A stretch of 64,000 nt of DNA from the NCBI RefSeq assembly GCF_902459685.1, contig NZ_CABPSF010000003.1, positions 434,001 to 498,000 of the forward strand, in the 5' to 3' direction. Shown piece by piece: positions 26,968 through 35,961 of this stretch (position 1 is its first letter; every line of letters starts with the position of its first letter). This DNA comes from Pandoraea iniqua. Its GTDB lineage: Bacteria; Pseudomonadota; Gammaproteobacteria; Burkholderiales; Burkholderiaceae. The notes under the pieces were generated by a model that was not told the DNA's origin, did not search any database, and was given only the letters and a program-made list of their open reading frames with translations. The translations under genes were made by a program, and so were the position numbers.

Positions 26968-27981
26968 ATGATGCTGTTGCGTTGGATTCGCCGCGCCCGC
27001 TTTGCCCTCCCCGCACTCTCGTTAGTCGCGCTCGCCGGTATGCATACGTCTGTCGCTATCGCGCAGACCGCGCAACCGGTCACGTTGCGTATTGGCGATC
27101 AGAACTACTACAACGTGCGCGCGTCCATCGAGGCCTCCGGCGCGTTGGAAGGCGCGAACTATCAGGTTGAATGGAAACACTTTCAGTCCGCGGCACCCGT
27201 CGCCGAAGGGCTGAACGCCGGTGCGCTGGATCTCGGCTTTCTCGGTGACTCCGGCTTCCTGTTTCTCGCTGCCAAAGGGGCACCAGTCAAGCTGATTGCC
27301 GTCTCTCGCCAGAACCCGGACACCATCGCGCTGCTCGTACCGAAGGATTCGCCGGTCAAGTCGATTCAGGACCTCAAAGGCAAGAAGGTGGCCTACTGGC
27401 CCGGCGCATGGAGCCAGCAACTGACGCTGCGCGCGCTTGAGAAAGCGGGCCTGCCGACGGACTACGTGCAGTTCGTCAAACTGATGCCGGTGGACGCGGC
27501 CGTGGCGTTGCCGAACGGCGCCATCGACGCCTTCCCGGTCTGGGAGCCGTACATCTCGCAGCAAGTGGTGCATAACGGCGCACGCGCCGTGATCACCGCG
27601 CGCAATCTGATGCCGGGTCTGAGCAGCGTGGCCGCCTATGCACCGTCAGTGACCGAGAAACGCGCGGCCATCGCCGACTTTCTCGTGCGTCTGCAAAAGG
27701 CCCGTGCTTGGGTCGAGACACACAAGGAGGCTTACGCCGATCAGTGGGCGAAGAAAGCCGGGCTGGATCGCGATGTCGCCCGTCACTGGATCGGACAAGC
27801 GGGCATGACCGTCGAAGCGATCGACAAACAGGCCGTCGCCGACTATCAGGGCACCAGCGACTTCCTGACGCAAACCGGCGCGCTGCCTAACCGCTTCGAT
27901 GTGAGCAAGGTGGTCGATACGTCGTTCACGCAGGTATTGCAAGCGCAAGGACAAGCCTCGCGTCAGACGGCTGCGCGCTGA
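26968..27981 (+). CDS. aliphatic sulfonate-type ABC substrate-binding protein (SsuA-like)
   Basis: A 337-residue periplasmic protein with a Sec-type signal peptide (ends near VAIA-QT). The mature part shows VTLRIGDQNYYNVRASIEASG, HFQSAAPVAEGLNAGALDLGFLGDSG and DLKGKKVAYWPGAWSQQ, the SsuA/NMT1 pattern. It follows an SsuD-like monooxygenase gene by 34 bp and shares its transcript. As with the other binding proteins in this window no permease or ATPase accompanies it. It ends 18 bp before the convergent TetR gene. Confidence 0.87.
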   Translation: MMLLRWIRRARFALPALSLVALAGMHTSVAIAQTAQPVTLRIGDQNYYNVRASIEASGALEGANYQVEWKHFQSAAPVAEGLNAGALDLGFLGDSGFLFLAAKGAPVKLIAVSRQNPDTIALLVPKDSPVKSIQDLKGKKVAYWPGAWSQQLTLRALEKAGLPTDYVQFVKLMPVDAAVALPNGAIDAFPVWEPYISQQVVHNGARAVITARNLMPGLSSVAAYAPSVTEKRAAIADFLVRLQKARAWVETHKEAYADQWAKKAGLDRDVARHWIGQAGMTVEAIDKQAVADYQGTSDFLTQTGALPNRFDVSKVVDTSFTQVLQAQGQASRQTAAR

Positions 27982-27999
27982 AGCGCACGCGCATGCCGT

Positions 28000-28632
28000 T
28001 CAACGGCAACCGAGATCTTTGAGATAGGCGCAGAACATGCGCGATACCCCGCCGGCGTAGACGTCGATCTCCGCCGGCGTTCTCGGGGTCTCGGAAAATT
28101 TTTTACCCACGGCGGACAACGTGTCGCCGATCAAATCTCCCGCCAACGCCCGCGTCTCCTCCGACGCTTTCGGCAGCACTTCCGCCATGAATTTGCGGAT
28201 CAGACTATCGCCCGACGCACGGGCCGCATGCGCTTCCGGCGCATCGCGATAGAGCGGCGCGGCGTCGTTGAGCGCAACACGGGCCTGCGCCTCGTCGCAC
28301 TCGGAGCGAATGAATGCATGCACCATCACGTGCAGACGCTCCAACGGCGGCACCGCCCGGTCTTCGAGAATGCGACGCAGCATGTCGCTCGTCTGCTCCC
28401 ACTCGTCGCTTTGCAGGCGGAACAGAATCGCCGCCTTGTTCGGGAAGTACTGATACAGCGACCCCACGCTGACCCCTGCTTTCTCGGCAACCCGCGCGGT
28501 CGTGAACCGCTGCGCGCCCTCCTTCGCCAAAACCTGAATCGCCGCCTCGAGAATTGCTGAAACCAGCTGCGACGAGCGCGCCTGTTTTGGCTGTTTTCGC
28601 GAGGAAATACGGGCGTTTCGGGGTTCGGTCAT
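28000..28632 (-). CDS. TetR-family transcriptional regulator
   Basis: A 210-residue regulator. The N-terminal helix-turn-helix is FTTARVAEKAGVSVGSLYQYF, typical of TetR, followed by a ligand domain (TetR_C-like, PPLERLHVMVHAFIRSEC). It is divergent from an O-methyltransferase/epimerase pair, and a 20-bp palindrome in the spacer is the obvious operator for itself and those genes. The inducer is unknown. Confidence 0.92.
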   Translation of the reverse strand: MTEPRNARISSRKQPKQARSSQLVSAILEAAIQVLAKEGAQRFTTARVAEKAGVSVGSLYQYFPNKAAILFRLQSDEWEQTSDMLRRILEDRAVPPLERLHVMVHAFIRSECDEAQARVALNDAAPLYRDAPEAHAARASGDSLIRKFMAEVLPKASEETRALAGDLIGDTLSAVGKKFSETPRTPAEIDVYAGGVSRMFCAYLKDLGCR

Positions 28633-28658
28633 GAGCGGACTCGCAATGCGAATAGGAA

Positions 28659-28678
28659 ATGTGACGAATTCGTCGCAT
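28659..28678. promoter_or_regulatory. 20-bp palindrome, candidate TetR operator
   Basis: ATG-N-GACGAATTCGTC-N-CAT: a perfect 12-bp core with matching outer ATG/CAT; only one base pair breaks the symmetry. It lies 26 bp upstream of the TetR start and 35 bp upstream of the divergent methyltransferase start. Confidence 0.75.
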
Positions 28679-28713
28679 TATAGACGCACTGTCTCTCACA
28701 CGAAGGTTTTGCC

Positions 28714-29382
28714 ATGACGACACTGACTGAATCCCCGCTCGCGCCTTTGCTGGAGCGGCTTTTTACGGAAGCCGATGCTACGGCGCGCGCGATTGACTGG
28801 GACGCCCTCGATGGCCCCGACGGCAGCATCTCCCGCTTGATGAGCAGCCGCACCGAGTATCTCGAGCTTTACTCGCGCATGAAGGACTTCCCGCTGCCGG
28901 TGTCGCGCGAGACCGGCCGCATGCTCTACATGCTTGCACGCAGTTGCCGTGCCACGTCGATCGTGGAGTTCGGCACATCGTTCGGCATCTCGACGCTGCA
29001 TCTGGCTGCGGCGCTGCGCGACAACGGCGGCGGTCTGCTCATTACCAGCGAGTTCGAGCCCTCGAAAATTGCGCGTGCGCAGGCCAATCTCGTGGCGGGT
29101 GGTCTCGACGATCTGGTGGAAATTCGCGCGGGCGATGCGCTGCAAACGCTGGGTACTGACCTGCCCGGCAAGATCGATCTGGTGCTGCTGGACGGCGCCA
29201 AACCGCTCTACCCCGACATTCTTCGACTACTTGAGCCGCGACTGCGCCCCGGCGCATTGATCGTGGCGGATAACGCCGATTCGAGCCCCGAGTATTTGGC
29301 CCGCGTCCGCTCGCCGGAGCATGGCTATCTCTCCGTGCCGTTCGGTGGCGACGTGGAGTTATCACAGCGCCTCGGCGCATAA
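28714..29382 (+). CDS. SAM-dependent O-methyltransferase-like protein
   Basis: A 222-residue class I methyltransferase. SAM-binding motif I is IVEFGTSFGISTLHLA; the acidic motif II is LITSEFEPSK; motif IV is DLVLLDGAKPLYPDIL, and RPGALIVADNAD follows, as in family-3 O-methyltransferases (catechol type). It is the first gene after the TetR operator and overlaps nothing; an epimerase-like gene follows 10 bp later. Methyl acceptor unknown. Confidence 0.87.
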   Translation: MTTLTESPLAPLLERLFTEADATARAIDWDALDGPDGSISRLMSSRTEYLELYSRMKDFPLPVSRETGRMLYMLARSCRATSIVEFGTSFGISTLHLAAALRDNGGGLLITSEFEPSKIARAQANLVAGGLDDLVEIRAGDALQTLGTDLPGKIDLVLLDGAKPLYPDILRLLEPRLRPGALIVADNADSSPEYLARVRSPEHGYLSVPFGGDVELSQRLGA

Positions 29383-29392
29383 GGGTCATCAA

Positions 29393-30265
29393 ATGAACGT
29401 ATTCGTCACAGGCGCCACGGGTTGGGTCGGCGCGACGGTTGTGCAGGAATTGCTCGCTGCGGGTCATCATGTGACCGGTCTGGCGCGCTCGGACGACAAG
29501 GCCGCCGCGCTGGTGGTAACCGGCGCACACGTGGTGCGCGCGTCGCTGGACGATCTGGATGTGTTGCGCGCCGCAGCCGGTGCCGCCGATGCCGTCATCC
29601 ACACGGCGTTCAATCACGACTTCTCGAAATTTGCGGAGAACGCCGCGCAAGACCAGCGCGCCATCGAAGCCATGGGTGAAGCATTGCTCGGTTCGGCACG
29701 CCCGCTTGTCGTCACCTCCGGGCTCGCACGTCTCGCGCCCGGACGACTCGCCAACGAGGCAGACGTCCCAAGCGCGGACTTCGTGCGCAAGTCGGAAACG
29801 ACAGCGAGGTCGTTGGCCGAGCGCGGTGTGCGCGCCGTCACCGTGCGTCTTGCGCCCACGGTGCACGGCATCGGCGATCACGGATTCATTCCGATACTGA
29901 TTCGGTTGGCACGTGAGACGGGCGTGGCTGCCTATCCCGGCGACGGCAGCAACCGTTGGGCGGCAGTGCATCGCCTCGATGCCGCGAAGGTGTTCCGGCT
30001 GGCGATTGAACAAACTGCGCCGGCATCGGTGTATCACGCCGTCGCGGAGGAAGGCGTGACGATGCGCACCATTGCCGAAGCCATCGGACGCGGCCTCGGT
30101 TTGCCCGTCGCCTCGCGTGGGCGGGAACACTTCGGCTGGTTCGCGGACTTCGCCAGTGCGGATATGGCGGCATCCAGCGACGTCACCCGCGCCGCACTCG
30201 GGTGGCAACCGGCAGCCCCCGGCCTGCTGGATGATCTGGCGCAACCGGAGTACTACCGCGCGTAA
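29393..30265 (+). CDS. NAD(P)-dependent epimerase/dehydratase-like extended SDR
   Basis: A 290-residue protein of the extended SDR type. The nucleotide motif is MNVFVTGATGWVGATVVQEL (TGxxGxxG). Downstream are DAVIHTAFNHDFSKF, RPLVVTSGLA, RLAPTVHGIGDHGFIP and RWAAVHRLDAAKVF, common in small NAD-dependent epimerase-like proteins. The tyrosine of YxxxK is not clear. It starts 10 bp after the methyltransferase gene and belongs to the same TetR-controlled operon. Function could be reduction of an aldehyde or quinone, but this is a guess. Confidence 0.85.
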   Translation: MNVFVTGATGWVGATVVQELLAAGHHVTGLARSDDKAAALVVTGAHVVRASLDDLDVLRAAAGAADAVIHTAFNHDFSKFAENAAQDQRAIEAMGEALLGSARPLVVTSGLARLAPGRLANEADVPSADFVRKSETTARSLAERGVRAVTVRLAPTVHGIGDHGFIPILIRLARETGVAAYPGDGSNRWAAVHRLDAAKVFRLAIEQTAPASVYHAVAEEGVTMRTIAEAIGRGLGLPVASRGREHFGWFADFASADMAASSDVTRAALGWQPAAPGLLDDLAQPEYYRA

Positions 30266-30372
30266 CGGAACGGGTGCGGGCTCACGCGCTCGCCTCCGAT
30301 AGAAAGGCGCGAGGCATGCCGCACCTACTTCATGCCGCATGCCCCGCGCCACCCACGACTACCGTTTCCGTT

Positions 30373-32676
30373 TTACCGGCTGGCCTTCGGCACGACGTTC
30401 AGCGCGGAACCCGCCTTGAACCACTGAAGCTGCACGTCGCTGTAGCTGTGCTTCAACTGCACGGTTTCCTGAGTGCCGTCGCTGTGATGCAGCACGCACT
30501 CGACGTTTCGACCGGGCGCAAGGTCGGCCAGACCCAGCAAATCGACCCGGTCGTCGGCACGCACGCGCTCATAGTCGTCCGGGTCGGCAAAGGTCAGCGC
30601 CAGCAGCCCCTGCTTCTTCAGGTTCGTCTCGTGAATCCGCGCGAAACTGCGTGCGATGACGGCCATGCCGCCCAGCAATCGCGGCGAGAGCGCTGCATGC
30701 TCGCGGCTGCTGCCTTCGCCGTAATTGAAGTCGCCCACGATGACCCACGGCACGCCGGCTGCCCGATATGCGCGCGCCGCTTCTGCGGGTGTGACGTCCT
30801 GCGCGCCGCTCAGCAGGTCGATCGTGCGCCCGGTCGCGCCGGTGAACGCGTTCGTCCCGCCGTTCAGCAAGTTGTCGCTGAAGCGTTCAAGGTGACCGCG
30901 CAGCTTCAACCACGGACCGGCCGGCGAAATATGGTCCGTGGTGGTCTTGCCCCGCGTCTTGATCAAGATAGGCATGCCCTTCGGGTCGCGGCCATTCCAC
31001 GCCGGCCACGGCTTGAGCACCTGAATGCGCTCGCTCTTCGGATCGACGCTGACTTCGACCTTCGTGCCATCGTCGGGCGGCGCAATGTAATGCGTCGCGC
31101 CGCGGGTGAAACCTTGCGACGGCACTTCGGGGGCGACCGCCGGCGGCGTCAGACGGAATGGCTTGCCGTCGGCACCGGTCAGCGTGTCGTGTTGCGGGTC
31201 GAAAGAAATACGGCCTGCCAGTGCCCATGCAGTGACGATTTCCGGGCTGGCGATCAGGTTCACCGTATTGGGTGAGCCGTCGTTGCGACGCGGGAAATTG
31301 CGGTTGTAAGACGTCACGATGGTGTTCGGTGCTGCCACGGCTGCCGACTCGCGCCGCCACTGGCCGATGCACGGGCCGCAAGCGTTCGCAAGCACTGTTC
31401 CGCCCATCGCGGCGAGTGTGTCGAGTTGACCGTCGCGCGCAATTGTCGCTCGGACTTGTTCCGATCCCGGCGTGACCATGAACGGCACGGCAGCCTTCAC
31501 GCCATGTGCATGCGCCTGCTTCGCCACATCGGCGGCACGGCTCATGTCTTCATACGACGAGTTCGTGCAGCTGCCGATGAGCGCCGCCGACAGGGCGTCG
31601 GCTTCGACATCATGCGCGGCCAGTCCGTCACCCGGCTTCGCCTGCTTCATTTGCGCCGCGAGTTGCGACACCGTGCGCGCGCGATCCGGCGAATGCGGAC
31701 CGACGACGTGCGGTTCCAGCGTCGACAGATCGATGCGCACGACGCGGTCGTAGAAACGCTCCGGATCGGCTTCGACCGCAGCATCCGGGGCCAGCAACGA
31801 CAGATTCGCCTCGATCACCGGCACCAGATGGGCGCGGCCGCTCGCACGCAGATACGTCAGCATGCGTTCGTCCGCCGGGAACATCGATGTCGTCGCCCCC
31901 AGTTCAGCGCCCATGTTGGTGATGGTCGCCTTGCCGGTCGCGCTGATCGTGCGGGCACCCGGGCCGATGTATTCCACGATGGCGTTTGTGCCGCCCGAGA
32001 CGGTCAGTTCGCCGGCGACACGCAAAATCACATCCTTCGGTGCGGTCCAGCCACTCAACTCGCCCGTGAGATACACCGCAATACGCTTGGGATTGAGCAC
32101 TTCCCACGGCAGGCCAGCCAGCGCCTCGACGGCGTCCGCGCCGCCAACACCGACCGCGCATGCGCCGAGGCCACCGGCATTGGGTGTGTGTGAATCGGTG
32201 CCGATGATGAGTGCGCCGGGAAACGCGTAGTTCTCCAGCACCACCTGATGGATGATGCCGGCGCCCGGTTCCCAGAAGCCCAGCCCGTAACGAGCGGCAG
32301 CGCTGCGCAGAAACGCATAGACCTCGCGGTTCTCATCGACCGACGCCCGCAGATCGGCACGGCCTTCGACCCGCGCCTGAATCAAGTGGTCGCAATGAAT
32401 GCTGGCAGGTACGGCGACACGGTCTCGCCCCGTCTGCATGAACTGGAGCATGCCGGTCTGCCCGAGCACGTCCTGAAACACGACGCGGTCGACCATCAGC
32501 GCGAGGTAGCTCTTGCCCGGCACGAGCGGCTGATTGTCAGGGTCGGCCAGATGGCTGAACAGCACCTTCTCTGCCAGCGTGAGCGGATGGCCAAGCCGTT
32601 GACGGACGATAGCAAGCTTGTCGTCCATGGCCGCATAGAGACGCGTGAGCGTCTCCGCAGAAATGAATTGAGACAT
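30373..32676 (-). CDS. aconitate hydratase, mitochondrial type
   Basis: A 767-residue aconitase converting citrate and isocitrate through cis-aconitate. The [4Fe-4S] ligands are visible: C370 in LIGSCTNSS and C433/C436 in NACGPCIGQW. Other family marks are GTDSHTPNAGGLG and DFNYGEGSSREHAALSPRLLGG near the C-terminus. Length and sequence (HCDHLIQ, QVVLENYAFPG) match the mitochondrial/eukaryotic-type branch, not AcnA (about 900) or AcnB (about 860). AGGAGTG precedes the ATG. It is divergent from a LysR gene with a 129-bp spacer, so LysR control is likely. Confidence 0.92.
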   Translation of the reverse strand: MSQFISAETLTRLYAAMDDKLAIVRQRLGHPLTLAEKVLFSHLADPDNQPLVPGKSYLALMVDRVVFQDVLGQTGMLQFMQTGRDRVAVPASIHCDHLIQARVEGRADLRASVDENREVYAFLRSAAARYGLGFWEPGAGIIHQVVLENYAFPGALIIGTDSHTPNAGGLGACAVGVGGADAVEALAGLPWEVLNPKRIAVYLTGELSGWTAPKDVILRVAGELTVSGGTNAIVEYIGPGARTISATGKATITNMGAELGATTSMFPADERMLTYLRASGRAHLVPVIEANLSLLAPDAAVEADPERFYDRVVRIDLSTLEPHVVGPHSPDRARTVSQLAAQMKQAKPGDGLAAHDVEADALSAALIGSCTNSSYEDMSRAADVAKQAHAHGVKAAVPFMVTPGSEQVRATIARDGQLDTLAAMGGTVLANACGPCIGQWRRESAAVAAPNTIVTSYNRNFPRRNDGSPNTVNLIASPEIVTAWALAGRISFDPQHDTLTGADGKPFRLTPPAVAPEVPSQGFTRGATHYIAPPDDGTKVEVSVDPKSERIQVLKPWPAWNGRDPKGMPILIKTRGKTTTDHISPAGPWLKLRGHLERFSDNLLNGGTNAFTGATGRTIDLLSGAQDVTPAEAARAYRAAGVPWVIVGDFNYGEGSSREHAALSPRLLGGMAVIARSFARIHETNLKKQGLLALTFADPDDYERVRADDRVDLLGLADLAPGRNVECVLHHSDGTQETVQLKHSYSDVQLQWFKAGSALNVVPKASR

Positions 32677-32805
32677 CGATCACTCCTTTTCTAAGCTTTT
32701 CTAACTGCATTTGTGGGGTGGGTGGGTGCGATCGCAGGACGGATTCTGAAACGCTCAGCAATTCCCGTAAAATGAATTTATCTTTCCGATTACTCAATTT
32801 TTCTT

Positions 32806-33693
32806 ATGAAAATCGACATCCTCGGCGTGCAGGCCTTTGTCGCGATTGCCGATCGCGGTGGCTTTCAGAGCGCAGCCGATGTGCTCTCGGTAACGCAGAC
32901 CGCCATCACGCAGCGGTTGCGCAAGCTGGAGGACTATCTGGGCGTCATGCTCTTCGAGCGCACCACGCGATCGGTGTCGCTTACGCAGATCGGGCGGGAT
33001 TTTCTGCCGCAGGCGCGGCGCCTGCTCGATGAGCTTTCCGATGCGCTCACCGAAATCAAAGAGAGCGGCCAAGCCGCTCGTGGCGATGTGGCGATCGCGT
33101 GTGTGCCGACGGCGGGTGTGCAGTTTCTGCCGAGCATTTTGCAAACCTATGCGCAGCGATTTCCGCATAACCGCGTGCGCGTGCTCGATCACTCGTCAGT
33201 GGCAGTGACTGACGCCATCCTGCGGCGAGAGGTCGAATTCGGCATTCATATCGCGGGACCGGGGCACAGCGATCTGGTAGGTCTGCCGGTAGCAGAAGAT
33301 CAATTCGTACTGATCTGCCACGAAAAGCACCCGCTCGCCCGCCGCCGTCGCGTGCCTTGGCGCAGTCTCTCGCCATACCCGTTGATCTTTGCCGGACAAG
33401 TGAGCGCCAATCGTTCGCTGCTCGATGGCGCGTTGACCGACGTGAATCTGCAACCGCACTTCGAAGTGCAGCGCAGTTCGACGGCCGTGGGGATGGTGGC
33501 AGAAGGTGTGGCTGCGGCAGTGGTGCCGCGACTGGCGATCCAGAAAGGCGCGTATCCACACATACGCGTCGTCGATCTGGTCGAGCCGGTGATTGCGCGT
33601 ACGCTCGTGCTCGTCACGCGACGAGGAGCGCAGCTATCGCCTGCGGCGCAGGCGCTTTACGATTTGATCGTCGCGAGCACCGCGCCGCATTAG
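32806..33693 (+). CDS. LysR-type transcriptional regulator divergent from aconitase
   Basis: A 295-residue LysR regulator with helix-turn-helix AADVLSVTQTAITQRLRKLE and an effector domain containing ARGDVAIACVPTAGVQFLP. It is divergent from the aconitase gene. The spacer is AT-rich toward the LysR start and carries a CTTTTCTAAG/CTTTTCTAAC direct repeat next to the aconitase start. By position it likely controls that gene; a tricarboxylate co-inducer is plausible but not shown. Confidence 0.9.
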   Translation: MKIDILGVQAFVAIADRGGFQSAADVLSVTQTAITQRLRKLEDYLGVMLFERTTRSVSLTQIGRDFLPQARRLLDELSDALTEIKESGQAARGDVAIACVPTAGVQFLPSILQTYAQRFPHNRVRVLDHSSVAVTDAILRREVEFGIHIAGPGHSDLVGLPVAEDQFVLICHEKHPLARRRRVPWRSLSPYPLIFAGQVSANRSLLDGALTDVNLQPHFEVQRSSTAVGMVAEGVAAAVVPRLAIQKGAYPHIRVVDLVEPVIARTLVLVTRRGAQLSPAAQALYDLIVASTAPH

Positions 33694-33701
33694 ATGCGGA
33701 A

Positions 33702-33730
33702 GAAGCGTGAATGAAGCGTGAATGAAGCGT
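33702..33730. repeat. 11-bp tandem repeat, 2.6 copies
   Basis: GAAGCGTGAAT is repeated twice with a partial third copy, directly downstream of the LysR stop and running into the terminator stem. Confidence 0.7.
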
Positions 33731-33758
33731 CCCCAAGCGTTGCGCCCGGGGACGTTTT
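33728..33758 (+). terminator. intrinsic terminator of the LysR gene
   Basis: CGTCCCC pairs with GGGGACG across a 17-base loop and is followed by TTTT. It lies between convergent genes (LysR on plus, alginate-lyase-like on minus). Confidence 0.75.
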
Positions 33759-33766
33759 GAAAAACT

Positions 33767-34810
33767 TCAGCGCGCCGGCACGATACCGTGCTGCGCCATC
33801 AACGTCAGATTGCCGCCCATGCGTGGGTCTTTGAACGGCGCGAACGCGTGCATGGCGTCGTAGCGCTCAGGGTGCGGCGAACGAAGACGGTAAAACTCCA
33901 CCCATCCGCTCGATCCGCGCGGTTGCGCGGTCTCCTGCACCGCCCCCGACTGTGCGTTGAACCACGCCGGATCGCGATAGCCATCGGCCACACGGGCAGC
34001 CAGCAACTCGATCGCGCCTTGCCGATACGCATACCAGTCGTCGCCGTGTAGCCGGGCCATTTCTGCCATCAACACCAACGGCGCCGTGGCGTAGTCGTGA
34101 TAGTGAAGTGCACGACGCTTGCGGGCCATTTCCATTGGCAGGCTGCCATCTGGCTGAATGGCGTCGATACCGGTGCGGTAAATGCCTTGCGCCGTCGCCA
34201 GCAACGCGTCGTCGCGCGTGGCGAGCGCCGTCGCCATGATGCCCACACCCGTCCAGTAGTAGTGATTGTTGCGCTTGTGTTTCGGGTCGTTCCAATAAGC
34301 GAGATTCGCGCTCGACAACTGACGCAACCACGACTCGATCACCTCCCGCTGCTGCGGCGTGGCCAATGCCTGCGTGCGCAGATACGCGATGGCGGCAGCA
34401 CCATGCGTCCATTGGCGCATGTAATCGGACTGGTCGTTATTCACATGAATCATCTGGCCCAGCATCGCGCCGCTGTTGGCCCACGCTTCCAGCCATGAAA
34501 GCGTGCAACGCCCGTCAGCCTCATTGCCCTTACCTGCCGAGTTGGCATAAGCGTCGGTCATCTTGGCGATTTGTGCCGTGAAGTCGTTCAGTGGCTTCAC
34601 GGCCGCTTCGTTCTGCGCCTGAAGCTGTGGGTCGATTTGCGAACTGGCCTTGTCGGTGTAGTAGCCCAGCGCCCGGATGTCGGGGTTGCCCGGCGGCGGC
34701 GCAGGGCACTCGTGCGGCGCGGCGAAAGCGCTGAGGTGAACTGTCATGGTGAATGCGCCTGCGATGACCGCCGTGAGCAGGCGTCGTTGACTGATGCGTT
34801 GATGTTTCAT
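33767..34810 (-). CDS. alginate lyase family protein (PL5-like)
   Basis: A 347-residue exported protein. The signal peptide ends near LSAFA-AP; ECPAPP follows as in AlgL. The family motif NNHYYWTGVG (181-190; NNHSYW in Pseudomonas AlgL) and the helical toroid repeats (TLSWLEAWANSGAM, YLRTQALATPQQREVIESWL) support an alpha/alpha-toroid polysaccharide lyase. It would cleave alginate or a related uronate polymer by beta-elimination in the periplasm. No alginate synthesis genes are near. It begins 8 bp after a LysR gene on the same strand, so they share a transcript. Confidence 0.85.
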   Translation of the reverse strand: MKHQRISQRRLLTAVIAGAFTMTVHLSAFAAPHECPAPPPGNPDIRALGYYTDKASSQIDPQLQAQNEAAVKPLNDFTAQIAKMTDAYANSAGKGNEADGRCTLSWLEAWANSGAMLGQMIHVNNDQSDYMRQWTHGAAAIAYLRTQALATPQQREVIESWLRQLSSANLAYWNDPKHKRNNHYYWTGVGIMATALATRDDALLATAQGIYRTGIDAIQPDGSLPMEMARKRRALHYHDYATAPLVLMAEMARLHGDDWYAYRQGAIELLAARVADGYRDPAWFNAQSGAVQETAQPRGSSGWVEFYRLRSPHPERYDAMHAFAPFKDPRMGGNLTLMAQHGIVPAR

Positions 34811-34818
34811 GCGTCCCT

Positions 34819-35730
34819 TTACCGTTGACTCTGCCCTGCCTGCGCGAGCATCCACTCGCGAAAGTGCTGCAAGGCCGTGCGTTGCTGCAACCGCTCTCGC
34901 GGGTAACACAGGTAGTGGCCGTGATGCGGCACGTCGACCCCGGCATCGACCGGCTCGACCAGACGCCCCGCCGTCAGCGCCTCGCGTGCGAGAAACGCGG
35001 GCACCATGCCCACGCCCATTCCCGCCTCGGCCGCCTGAAGCAGTACCGAGTACTGCTCGAAGCGCGGCCCGGTGCGCTGCGCCTGCTCGCCTACGTCATG
35101 ACAACGCGCCCACGTTCCCCAGACATCTTCGGCCTGACTGTGCACCAGACGCGGCGCACGCGCGACGTCGGCCACGTCCGTCAACGGGTAACGCTCGAGA
35201 AACGACGGCGCACAGACCGGCACGAAGCTACGCCCGTCTAGATAGTCGCTCACCACCCCTTCCCACGTGCCGTCGCCGTAACGAATGGCAGCGTCCAGCG
35301 AGAACGGAAACGCGTCGCCATGCGACAAATGACGGCTGAAGCTCAGCGTCACACCCGGCGTTTTCTCCAGAAAGTCGGGGAGTCGCGGAATCAGCCACTT
35401 CGTCGTAAACGTCGGCACGCTCGCAATGGTCAGCAGGTCGCTTTCCCCGCGAGAGGTCATCAGTTCCAGCGATGCATTACCGATCTCGCGCAAGGGCTCG
35501 GCCACGCGCTCATGATAGCGGCGCCCGGCATCGGTCAGTGTCAGATTTCTGCCCTCCCGAACGAACAGCGGCGTGGCCACCAAGGCCTCCAACGCCGCGA
35601 TCTGGCGGCTTACGGCGCTGGGTGTCAGACCCAGCTCACGGGCAGCACGAGAAAAATTCAAGTGTCGCGCAGCACTCGCGAACGCGAGCAATTCAGCGAC
35701 GTTGGGATAGCAATGACGTAGCGCAGGCAT
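34819..35730 (-). CDS. LysR-type transcriptional regulator (GcvA-like)
   Basis: A 303-residue LysR regulator of the GcvA-like subgroup: helix-turn-helix AARELGLTPSAVSRQIAALE, then a domain with SFSRHLSHGDAFPFSLDAAIRYGDG. I start at the ATG giving MPALRHCYPN; 23 further in-frame codons upstream look non-coding. It is immediately upstream of the alginate-lyase-like gene and probably regulates it. The spacer to the plus-strand ABC operon (35731-35961) has no identifiable gene. Confidence 0.88.
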   Translation of the reverse strand: MPALRHCYPNVAELLAFASAARHLNFSRAARELGLTPSAVSRQIAALEALVATPLFVREGRNLTLTDAGRRYHERVAEPLREIGNASLELMTSRGESDLLTIASVPTFTTKWLIPRLPDFLEKTPGVTLSFSRHLSHGDAFPFSLDAAIRYGDGTWEGVVSDYLDGRSFVPVCAPSFLERYPLTDVADVARAPRLVHSQAEDVWGTWARCHDVGEQAQRTGPRFEQYSVLLQAAEAGMGVGMVPAFLAREALTAGRLVEPVDAGVDVPHHGHYLCYPRERLQQRTALQHFREWMLAQAGQSQR

Positions 35731-35961
35731 AGGGCTGGCAAGGGTTTCGAGGAAATGGCAGCGTCGGGCGCAACGCCGTCGACTGTTCCGTTTTCGCACA
35801 GAACGATGCCCGATTTGTGTGTTTTCTTCATGACGATGACACGTCCCGCCGCGACACTGGCGCCCAATGCAAAACCTGTCGCCCGCCCTTTTGGTAAGGG
35901 AAATAAAGGCTTCAGCGTCGCCGCAACCCTTTTGTCATGACCTGCCGACCAAGTTCACCCG

